Assembly (NCBI RefSeq): GCF_001577835.2
Contig: NC_029516.1
Location: 53,794,754-53,858,753 of the forward strand
DNA: 64,000 bases
Reading direction: 5' to 3'
From: Coturnix japonica
Lineage: Eukaryota > Chordata > Aves > Galliformes > Phasianidae
The stretch's first letter is position 1; every line of letters begins with the position of its first letter. Shown one piece after another: positions 53,703 to 64,000 of this stretch. The translations under genes and the position numbers were made by a program. The notes beneath the pieces were generated by a model that was not told where the DNA came from, ran no database searches, and was given only the letters and a program-made list of their open reading frames with translations.

Positions 53703-55520
53703 AAATATTCCCAAACTTTAAATAATTCTTGCAGTTGATAATGCTGTGGCAGTCAGATAAATGGAATAAAAATCTGGTCATTCATCCTCATGATTTGTTA
53801 TTGCTAAAGGCAATTAAGATTTGCAAATTTTGTAATAGGCTCTGGTCTTTTCATCATTTGCTTTACACTTGTTAATTCTCAGTAATAGAAGCTACCCCTA
53901 CTAACAGTGCTCAGGGTAGATTACACAGAGGCTCAATTTCTTACACAGGTTACATGTATACTCATTATCAGTCAATACCCCTATCAGTCAGGGCAATGCT
54001 TGCTCATTTAAATCTATGCAAACACCAGTCAGAGCAGTGGAGGTACTGCAGTTTTATTCAGAAATGTTTGCTGCATCATCAGCTTCCAAATGATAGTTGT
54101 ACTCCCCTGCTTTGAACTATTAGAAAAAAATTTTTCCGTTTTTCAAGCCTTCCAAAACATTTTGAGAATGGATGCTTTTGTATAAACATCCACTTGTCAT
54201 GAAAGTAATGCTACACACATCCTGTGAAAAATACAGGATTGTAAATCATTTTTTAGTATTTCTATTTTTCAATAATTATATTCACAGCACGCATGTGAAG
54301 ACAATAAACAATTTTGCTGTTACAGTAAGGCAATGTGAGATTTTTGGTGCCGTATTCACCGCTCATTACTCTTTCTCTACTTTTTATGCAACTCCTATTT
54401 ACCATGTTGCATAAAGACAAATATTGCACTTATCTTTCACAACGTTAATCAAGGTATAAGAAATCATATAATAGAAACAATGCTTAAAACCCATATTCAG
54501 TCTTCATCATTTATATCTCTCCTCTGCTGAATGTTTCCTTGTTCTAAGTTGTTCAAGATGGTGAGATAGCCTGAGAGTCAGGAATAAGTTTTTGGTTTTG
54601 GAGTTCATTTAGCGTTTTTGAGTAAATTATATGCACAGTGACTGTGTTCTGCCTGCCCTGTTCTACATCAGGAGTAGTTTTATAGTGCTTTGTAGTGAGA
54701 GCTTTTTCCTTTATATCAAGTTGTTCTTGCCAGAATAGAGCAACAAATTTGCCACATGCCTATGCCAATTCCAATCTTACATCACAACAGTAATCATTAA
54801 TCATATCCATAATATTCATCGTCACTCAAATTTACTGAAAAGAGGGCAATTTAAATGCAACAATTTATGCTCCAATATGCTCTAATTTTAAATCTGAAGC
54901 AGCTCAGTGTGTAATTTTTCCAAATGACTGTAATTCTTACACTAGAATAAATTATATCTGAAAGGGAATTTTGAGCATATTTTTCTAGGATTTATGCTTA
55001 CCCTGAAACTCTCAGAATGCCTTCTAAATATTAATCTCAGACATGGAAAAGGAAGCAGAGATCAATTACCTGACCCAAGAATTGATGTCACTGGTACAAG
55101 TAAGAATGACACAAAATAAGTTCATTGTATCATCTTAGTTTATTAACTTCCAGAAGATGAGAAAGGAAATTGATTCAGGAAACTGAATCGAAATTAAGTG
55201 GTAGGTGACAGGTGACAGTATTTTTCAAGATTCTGTAAAGATAGAAAAAACTAATGATAGGTGTAACAAAAAAATTAAAAAAAAAAAAAATACATAAAAC
55301 AAAGCAATAACATCTTTCAGAACACCCACTTAAGACACACTGAACTGCTATAGAAAAATCTATTATTTTCTTCTGATTATTGTAGCATACTGATTTGAAC
55401 TGAAAGCCAGTCTTTAACTAGTAAGGACATGAACAACAATACTTTCAATATTAAGGTTACGTTCAAGAAAGAGTTTATATCCAGCGTGAAGGATGCAGTG
55501 AACACACCAAATATGATTTT

Positions 55521-55676
55521 TGTGGGGATTTTCTCCAGTCTTGTTCCGTGTCCTTAACTCATGACACACTTAAACTGCGGATCATTAGCAGTTGGCAAGC
55601 ATCTTGCAGTTCAGTCTGATCCGCAAAGAGTGAGTTCATTTCATGAGTTAATGGACTGATTTGGAAAGAAACCACA
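55521..55676. repeat. Long imperfect inverted repeat (hairpin), unclassified
   Basis: The two halves are reverse complements around a centre near 55601. Exact paired blocks are TTAACTCATGA at 55554-55564 with TCATGAGTTAA at 55641-55651, TGCGGATCA at 55576-55584 with TGATCCGCA at 55617-55625, and GCAAG at 55595-55599 with CTTGC at 55603-55607 around a CAT loop. An outer pair, TGTGG at 55521 with CCACA at 55672, sits at the same symmetry. A transcript would fold into a stem of about 75 bp with bulges. It could be a palindromic MITE remnant, a microRNA-like precursor, or a hairpin left by template switching. It has no recognisable TIR family or target-site duplication. Confidence 0.7.
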
Positions 55677-57811
55677 TCAAGCACTCCAAAACTTCATGAT
55701 GGGAAGCAACATGCAGAAAATGGAGACAGCAGAAAAATTCTAAAGCACTCACAGAAGACATGAACTAAAATTCTAATGTCAAATCCTCCCAGGTTACACC
55801 CATCACCTTCCATAAAGCAAGGTAGCATCATTTACATTACTTCAGAATATGTACTTTATTTATGTCGTAATCTATGAAAAAAAAATAAAAAATAGTATGA
55901 GGCTATTGGAGACATTGAACATGGAATAAAGTAACATATAATTTACAGAGAGCAATTAAGCAAAGTACTGTACGTTAGGAAAAAGAAACTAATTGGCATC
56001 ATTAAACACCATATATTTTGGAATAAAATATCTTCAGGTTACAGAAACAGTTCTTTGGTTGCCAAGATATCTGGAGAGAACATCTGTAAGTTCAAGTGAC
56101 ATTTTTTCTTCTGCAGATATCACCACAAGTAATAAAAACTATGTAGTCCAAACTAGCCAGTAGATTGTATTTTGCACTTAGATTGCCTTTCAGCTACATC
56201 CCTAGTGACAACTGGTGCAACCTATTGAGAGAAGAGTGATTGTTTTGCAGTTCAAGATGAGAATTTAGCAAGCAATTATTTGGTGATATGCATGAAGGAT
56301 TCAGGTTTTGTTCATTTCAGCACAGCTGCTCTTACTCTATGAGGCTTCCCTTCATTTTGTCACTGGAGTCAGCAAATCTAAACCAGAAACAAGTCTTAAA
56401 TTACTTTCACACCAGAACTACTTCAACTTCTATTTCTCTTACTTTACACTTTTATCCTGTCCTTATTAGTCATGTTATTTTACCTAATGGTCTATAATTT
56501 TTCACATTTCAGTATCTATCAGAAGTGAAAAGAAATATCTGTTTTCCATATCTGAAGGTTATATCTTATTTGGTCTACAAAGTTCATCATAAAACCTTCT
56601 TATCAAACATACTTGTATTTCTAATCAGCTAATGCAAACATAAACTTTAGTAACAAATTACTTAAGAAAGGCAGAAGATATTTTCAACATAATTTTATGT
56701 CATTTGGCAAAACTTTGATCAACCTTCTTTTATAAATTTTGGTATGTAATTATTAACAATGATGTAACTATTTGAAAGATCACCTATTTATTTTACCTCT
56801 AATTGATATCTCTGAGTATCTTAAACTATTAAGGGAAAAACTGATAAAGTTATGTTGTTGAAAAGGAAAAATAAATCAGAAATTTAAATTTTCAGAATTT
56901 CTGGTTGTTGTATTTTGTTTGTTTGTTTGTTTGTATTTCCCTCTCTCTAAATTAAATTTTTTTGGTTTAGAGAAAGGAGTTTTTCCATCTGGAAAACACT
57001 GTACAATATACAAATTTATCTATTATAGTTTTAAGGCCAGTGAGTGGAAAGAAATCAAATTATGAAGTTAAAATTATGAAATATCTTCCATTAGCACAGA
57101 AATATTTCCAGCAATGCTATTTATACAAAATACGTCCTTCCTGATAATCACATCATAAACAAGAAAACAACTTACTACCTTTCTTATTAAGTCAATTTAA
57201 TGTTTCAGACTTAAAGACAACAGGCCCTTAAAATATGTAAGATAGTATACTTACTTATAAATACTATTTAAAAAAAGTTACTGGACAATTTTAATATGTG
57301 ACTGCCCATTACTGCTAATTGGTATGTCTTGCAGTAGTACCACAACAACAAAACATATTTTTACTTCAAAAGTAAACCATATCTTTTCATATGAGATCCT
57401 TAAACACCTAGAATTGGTGTGCCAAGAATTTTAGTGAAAATGCTGATCATCTCATCTAAGATTGACTGTGATTCTCTATAGTCTGTATTTTCAAAAAACA
57501 AGGGCTGATTATGCCCTTAGTATAAAGAAGTAATTAAGTCATAGATTCTTTCTGTGGAGTAGAGAGTCTCAATGGTATGTGGGATAGCTCTTCTCATTGA
57601 TCTGTGGGAAAATTTCTTAACTTCAGTGATCTCGTTAAATATGGGCCTTTCAAAGATGAAAGGTTAGATCTGTTAGATGAGTCCTACTGTGATTCATTGG
57701 ATCTTGCTTCCTTGATTTCTTTGAAATTTCCCATTCAGTGATAAGGTGTAAGGTGGTGTACCTTGAACTGCTTTTGTAGTTCAGACAGCTTTTGATAATG
57801 CTTCTTATATG

Positions 57812-58146
57812 GTTCTGGAGATGAGAAGGCTCTGAGGAGACCCCATTGCGATATTCCAATACTTGAAAGGAGCTTACAGGCAGGAGAAGGACCAACATTT
57901 TATGTAGGTAGACTGCAATAGGGCAAGGGGAAATAGATCTAAACTGAAAGATGGGAGGTTTAGGTTAGATGTTAGGAGGAAATTCTTCTCTCAGAGGATG
58001 CTGAAACATTGACTGGAACAAGCCGATCAGAGAAGCTGTGGATGCCCCATTCCTGGAGGTGTTCCAAGCGTTCCTGGGCAGTCTGAACTAGTGGATGGCA
58101 AACCCACCCAGAGCAGAGGGTTGGAACTAGTTGATCTAGAGTTAAT
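57812..58146 (+). mobile_element. CR1 LINE, 3' region lacking the terminal tail
   Basis: The copy starts GGTTCTGGAGATGAGAAGGC and continues through CAATACTTGAAAGGAGCTTA. It then has GGGAGGTTTAGGTTAGATGT, CCCCATTCCTGGAGGTGTTC and GGGTTGGAACTAGTTGATCT. The final block with the octamer repeat is missing or too decayed to see. Confidence 0.87.
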
Positions 58147-58604
58147 ACTTAAAAGCTGTATTTTTTGTTGATATATTCTGTGCTAAGGCTTTGAAACTAG
58201 GAATGAAGAAAGAGAAGACTACAGGAGAGAAATAAATACAGATGCAGAAACAAATGAGCTACAGTGCAGATGCAGCAGTGCCACATCATAATTGACTAAT
58301 CTGATATTTTCCTGTTTCAAGAGTGCAGATTTTCTAGAGAAGCAAAAAACAATAGTACTAAACTATTCATTCAGCAGACATCTACTAAAAGGATACAGGA
58401 AATTGCTAGTGAAAGTAGAGTAGGAAGATTATTACATGAATAGCAAAGCAAACAAGAAGCAGGATGAACAGGAGATTTCCGTATTGCATTGAAATAGAAA
58501 ATGCTGTTGAAGAATGGTTTAGTATAATTTTGAAAATTTTTCTACTTAGTACTTTCATTAGAATCACTACTACTAAAGGAGTTTACAATGGCATTTGTTT
58601 AAGA

Positions 58605-58672
58605 CACTGAATCACAGACTTGAAGGGGTTGGAAGGGATTTTAAAAGATCATCGAGTCCAAGCCATCACTGA
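58605..58672 (-). mobile_element. CR1 LINE, short 3' end
   Basis: The plus strand reads ACTGAATCACAGACTTGAAG, then GGGTTGGAAGGGATTTTAAA and AGATCATCGAGTCCAAGCCA, the reverse complement of a CR1 terminus. Only about 70 bp survive. It lies 0.46 kb from the oppositely oriented copy at 57812. Confidence 0.82.
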
Positions 58673-61476
58673 GACACAGCACAGTCAGGAAGAATTAAAT
58701 GCCTTAGAGACAGTCATTAGAGAGACAGGATGACATTTGATACTGTAACATGAATGCAACTTCGTTTATGAATTAACAAGAAGGACTAAGGGATAAACAG
58801 TTTGAAAATACAAAGGTGCTGGAAGATTTCGAGGGTCAAAAGGATCAAGATATGGTTCAGCAAGGTACACAACTCAGGTACCCAGTAAACATGCTCAGTT
58901 CCTTTGTTGATAGAAATATCAGTCATTCTAATTATTGTTCTAAAGCAATTCTGTACCAGTGCAATGATACTTTATATACACTCAGCAAAAGCATTTTACT
59001 CTGTTGGTGTCTCACTGCCTGTAGAGCATCTTCTCTCTGTTTTGATAATATTTTTCAATTATTAAATTTCTCTAATAGCTGCAAGATTTTGTAAAACATC
59101 TTCACTTCATTAATTTAACAGCCAGTGTAGAATTTTAAGTGGCAAATATTCCCAAACTTCAGCAGCTTTGCAGATGTTGCAATGGATAAAACTACAGTGA
59201 ATTAAGGCATATTAGTTACAGTAACATGCAATTAGTCACATTCAATTACATTTGTTTATTCTGATAAGACTGAAAAAACAATCTGTTATTTCAACAACAT
59301 GAAAATGACTTGAGATTATCTGGTTTGTGAAGGACTGAATTTTCTACCCTCTTCACTCATACCTGTTGAGAATTTGAACTGCTTTCCAACTTCTTCCTAA
59401 CCTCCTCTATTCTCTTTTCCCATATTCTGGAATGGCAAGCATGTTTCTGTCCAATGCTTTCTGACTAAAACTGCAACATTTTCTAGCCATGGTGGTTTTC
59501 TGAGCCTATTGATTCTTCTAGAAGTCTCACCTTGTTTGACTTCTGAAATTGACTCTAGGAGCTTTTCCCACCCTGAAAATGCTAGTAAAACTGAGACAGG
59601 GGAAAATGCGGTGTCTCAACACTTTGTAAAACAGAGAGCTTGAAGTACACATGTTCTGAGCCTTTATTCCAGTGTTGCACAACCAGAAAAGGGAGTTCAT
59701 TGTACTGTAATTTGGCTTTCTCCATCTAATATGTCTTTCAATTTATTTAAGATGAAAGACCCTGCCTTTTACTGCAAATCCAAGATGCCACTTCATGATA
59801 CATGAAAAATGAAAGTGAAGACATATCTGTGTATTTGAGAATATTCATAGTGCAGGCTAATGCAGAAAGCAATTAACTTCATCTGGCATACATGAATGAT
59901 TTAGGGAGTAGGGGACTCTAGATGCTGGAAGTCTCTTGCAATTAAACGCAGAAAGCTTAAATGCACAACATCATTAAAAACTAAAGCAAAACTAAAAGAA
60001 TTATCGAAATTGCTTATTTTTGTTCTGTGTGCCTGTATTTGTATTCGAACACATGAGTGCTTCCAGGCTCTGTTGTAATCAAAACTACTATTTTTATTTA
60101 AAGTACATCCTCTCATTAAGTATCCCTGTATTTTGGTTTTAAAATTATACATATTCCAATTTATGGAACATTTTTTTATTTGATGTTAAAGTACAAGGAA
60201 CAGAGATACAGAGCAACTGAAATGAATTCTATTTTTTTTTAAAGCAAGTAACAATACTCATTAACTCAGAGAAGTTCATTATATTGTGAAATTCCCTGCT
60301 GCTTTGTTATTTGAATAATCAGTTTACAAAATCTTACAAATTGCAATAAAGTTTTGCTTGCAAAAAAAGCAAAAAGTGTTTAGCTTAACTCAAGTACATA
60401 ACTATAATATATAATCATAGTTATTAGAGTTATATTAGAGTTATATCTGCATATTAGCGTCCTGATGCTTCATTTATGATCAACAGATCACTAAAGCAAG
60501 CATAATATAAAGTAGAATAAATATATAATGCTGGATCATTTCTCTTTTCAAATGTCATTCAAATGCTAGCAAAGATCTGAGGGTCATAAATCTGTATTTG
60601 AACAGGCATCTGAATTCAAGATGTAGAAGACTGCATCTATGGTTAATGCAGTGAACTGTCACTGGTCATTGAGAAAAGCTCATTTGTAACTGGGACCTCT
60701 CTGTGGTCCAAAAGGTGCCATTTTGTCTCCTATTTATTATGTCCTGCTCAGGCTTTTCCACATGAACGTCATACTCAACTGTACTGGGTCATTTGTTGGG
60801 TATGCATTTTCATGTTAGAGATCTGACGAATATTCTTCTGGTAAGCAATCACAAGAGACACCATTTTGTCATCTTGGACATCAAGAATCACCTCTAATTA
60901 TTATCCCTCCAAGATGCTTGGAATATTCCTGCAGGTCCAGGCTGGCTTCCTCTTTTCAAGCAGTGAATGTTACTGGGGCTCCAGAGAAGACGTCTGAGAG
61001 CAATTTTGAGGAACCCTATTGCCTGGGTACCATGACTGTCAGCATCTGTCTAGAGTTAGACAGCTTGAATGCTTAGAACTGCTTACCATTTGCAGACACT
61101 CTCTCCAGTGATTTTCCCACCTCCTTGTCAGTTTCAGTAGTTTCAAGGCACTCCAAATGCAACATTTCCTTATTAGTAAAGAGGGTTGTCATCCTTCTCT
61201 TTGAAGCTGTCCTAGGCATTCAGTATATACTAGCTATACCACGGGTAAGATTTCAACCCCAATGTCTTTTTATCTTTTCTTTCAGGAGTTTTCTATCCTG
61301 AGGACTAACTTGTGGGAGAGTTTATAGGCCAGAATGAACCCAAGAGACAATCCCTCAATAAAGCAAACAACAAAAAACATTATATGTCAAGGCTACAAAA
61401 AAGCAATCCCCTAAAGGCTTCCTAGAAACAATAGGACAGTAGAGGCTGCTTTCCTCAGTGGCTCTGTCAACACTGC

Positions 61477-61560
61477 TGAATCATAGAATCCTTTGAGTTG
61501 TAAGGGACCTTTAAAGGTCATCTAGTCAAACTGTCCTAAATGATATAGCAACAGAGACTA
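61477..61560 (-). mobile_element. CR1 LINE, short 3' end
   Basis: The plus strand reads TGAATCATAGAATCCTTTGA, then GTTGTAAGGGACCTTTAAAG and GTCATCTAGTCAAACTGTCC, matching the CR1 3' end reversed. The match fades after about 80 bp. Confidence 0.82.
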
Positions 61561-62027
61561 AATCTTGGTGCTATAGCCAAGCAGTATATTACTGAGTTCT
61601 TTTTCCCTCAGCTCTGAGTCAGTGTCTCCACACTGCACACTACTTGGAGGGATCCTCTTTTGTGTGCATTCTACTTGTCTTTATGCCTGTTTACCACGGG
61701 GCCCCTCCATAACATGTATATTATGTTTCCTTTTCACTTGCTGCTTGTTTAGCATCTGACTGCATGTACAGTCTCTGAAAAAGGGACAAAGTACTCTTAG
61801 TATGCATGCAAGGTTTATGTGGCCAGCACATTTTATTGTTGGCATCTGCAACTGGTGGTCTTGATGACACTGCTAGTTGTATTCATTCAAGACTACATTA
61901 AGACTTCCTCTTTTCCTCCCCTCTGTTCAGTGCTGGTTTGAACACATAAAAAGTGCTGAGTATAATGTTGGGTTCTGCAGTATCAAAGGGACTTGTACAT
62001 GCTGGGATGAGTGCTGCCAAGGAACAT

Positions 62028-62455
62028 AAAGTGATTAAGGGACTGGAGCATCTGTTGTACAATGGCAAGCTGAAAGAGGTCGGACCAGAGAAAGAAATGC
62101 TCAAGGGGACCTTTTCCACATGTTCAAACACCTGATCAGGTCAGTAAAGAAGACTGAGCTAGACCTTTCTCAGTGGTGCTGAGGAGTAAGATAAGGTGGA
62201 ATGATCAAAGACTGAAATACAGGAAGTTTGTTTAAACATGAAATCCCTCTTTTTTTTACTGTAAATGTGATCAAACAGTGAATAGGTTGTCCAGAAGTCT
62301 TTGTGCAGACTTTCTGTAGGGTCTCTGTGGATAGCAATTTTCAAAACTAAACTGAACGTTACACTGAGCAAAATCCTTTGTTTCTGCAAGGGGAGAAGGA
62401 CTGGAAGGACTGGACCCTCATACCTCAGAGAATCTGTTGTTCTGTGATTCTGTAT
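62028..62455 (+). mobile_element. CR1 LINE, 3' end
   Basis: The match begins GTGATTAAGGGACTGGAGCA and passes a worn C-terminal ORF2 segment. It ends CTGGACCCTCATACCTCAGA, then GTTCTGTGATTCTGTA, which keeps two copies of the terminal octamer. The middle (about 62220-62390) is strongly diverged, and a T-run at 62250 interrupts it. Confidence 0.75.
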
Positions 62456-64000
62456 TCAAGGAAAACCTTTCTGGAGTAGTGTGGAGACAAAATAACTTCT
62501 CTGATAGGTAAGTGAAATTGATGCTAAAGAAAATCAGAAATCCAGATAATGATGAATTTTTTAAAAAGCAAACATATCCTCTCTGTACATGATTTGTATT
62601 CAGTTGAACAGTAGCATTTGAAGAGGCTTCAAAAGAAAATATTCATTTGTAGTACATTGTAGGAAAACATCAAGAACAAACTTACAGTCATCTACCCAAC
62701 AAGCTGCTAATCTCTGTTCATTAAAAGTCAAAGCAGCACTTCATGAATTTGGCTTTTATATGGACCTCTGAATTTCACCTTGAGAGAAATATATGCATAC
62801 ATACATATATATATGTGCTTCCTGCATGTATTGTCTTAAATGAGGAAATACAAGAAATCTGAGAAGTCTTGGTCAACAAATTTGAACCCCTATTTGGCAC
62901 AAATGAGAGTCTTAGATTCAAGTTTTAAACTGTGTCACAAAGCAATGCCTTACCAAATCAAACCCAGCTCTGTGCTGTGTGTTATGTTCTATACCCAGTA
63001 GCACTCTTACATTAAAATCTGACCAGCCACAATGCACTTCAGATCCCAGTTATCACTGCAGTCATTTCAGTAGGACTCAGTGTGTGTAAGCAATCAGAGA
63101 GAAGGGCACTCTCCATGGGATATGAAATATGACAAAAAGTTGTTTCTTTCTGCCACTTTTGTTCTGCTGGAAAGTCTCACGTGGTGAATATGAGCAGAAT
63201 TCATAAAGTGTTTGAAGACGACAAAATTTTCTTTGTTGAACTTCCTATTCATTGAAAAAAGATTTCACCTGCTCTATATCCTAGATTCACCGGTCTCTTC
63301 CAGGCAGTGCTACTGAAAGAATAGGAGAAAACAATGTTGGTCAAATGAGTGCCTTCAGTGAGGATGGACTGTAGGTGACACACACAGCTTACTTAGGAAA
63401 ATAGTAGTTCCAGCCAGAGAAAGCCTGAAAGGAACGGCAAGTCTTTGAGCCTAGTTAATGGATAGTTTGTTTTTCTTTAAAGATGTTATGTCTACTCTTA
63501 TAGTGAATTAAAAATGGCAGATACATTTCAAGTGTACACAGTTCATAAAATCTCAGAAATAAAGAGAAGATAGAACTCATTCATTCATAAACAAGTGTAA
63601 ATTGTGAGTACCGTGCATTTTATGAGTGTTTAACAAGGTATAGATGCATATTCTAAAAACAAAGGAGTAAAAGTAGTAGTAGTAGAGTCAAAAATAAATA
63701 AAAATTGTGGAACAAGGTAAAGGTTGGCCACAAGTTCTGTGTTCAACAGCATTGCAGTTCTTATACTTGTTATAGCTGGTGGCACTCATGTATTCTTCAA
63801 ATAAAGATTTAAAAGTTGACTTATTATGTTCAGCTTATTAGGAAGTAAATGCATCCTAATAAGTCTCACTTTTTTTATCTGAGATTTCAGTAAATGCTAA
63901 CTTCCAAAGACAGGTTCACTGATGAATTGCTGATGGCTACATTGCAACAACTTCAGCTGTGTATGATAACTTGACAAACCATGTACTTATAATGAAAAGT

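Larger units (their letters stand above)
47535..57811. other. Intergenic, no gene seen
   Basis: AT-rich DNA with homopolymer and dinucleotide repeats, an (ATT)n run at about 51826-51846 and a (TTTG)n run at about 56918-56936. The one structured feature is the inverted repeat at 55521-55676. No transposon family could be named for the rest. Confidence 0.55.
58673..64000. other. Intergenic, no gene seen
   Basis: Outside the CR1 pieces at 61477 and 62028 I see only short AT-rich repeats, for example a TATATA run at about 62800-62812 and (AGT)n at about 63675. No gene marks the right edge of the window. Confidence 0.55.

Noticed and set aside
1-64000. Endogenous retrovirus or solo LTR, CRISPR array, operon-like gene cluster
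   Set aside because: No paired long terminal repeats, primer-binding-site context, regularly spaced repeats or clustered coding genes were recognised; a very old solo LTR could still be missed without a library search.

Overview
This is a stretch of vertebrate nuclear DNA, AT-rich and almost free of coding sequence. It is most likely from a galliform bird close to chicken. Two things point there: repeated 3' fragments of CR1 LINEs, the dominant avian retroposon, and an internally deleted mariner of a kind I recall from chicken. The one gene I recognise is the 5' end of synaptotagmin-10 (SYT10), on the minus strand.

Layout. Positions 1-8133 are the start of SYT10 intron 1 (the gene runs leftward; I found no sign of exon 2). 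Positions 8134-8284 are the coding part of exon 1: 50 codons plus one base, ending at a GT donor. The exon lies in a CpG island of about 1.4 kb (about 7480-8890) that also holds the 5' UTR and promoter region, with a G-rich tract and an inverted CCAAT box. From about 8900 to 64000 the window is SYT10's 5' flank, with no further gene I can support.

The flank carries CR1 copies in both orientations (9713, 11195, 30387, 35818, 46005, 57812, 58605, 61477, 62028). The largest, about 1.5 kb at 46005-47534, keeps broken reverse-transcriptase sequence with a FADD motif. An internally deleted mariner copy lies at about 24830-25322. Several microsatellites are present: (CTTTT)n, (ATTTT)n, (ATCT)n, (TTTA)n and (TA)n. 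A long imperfect hairpin at 55521-55676 fits none of these classes.

No CRISPR array, operon, rRNA, convincing tRNA or recognisable endogenous retrovirus was seen. I did not find a new multi-gene system. The observations most worth a check are the 156-bp hairpin, the SYT10 N-terminus and promoter, the mariner deletion derivative, and a 213-codon open frame beside the CpG island. Family assignments rest on recall of SYT10, CR1 and mariner sequences, not on a database search.
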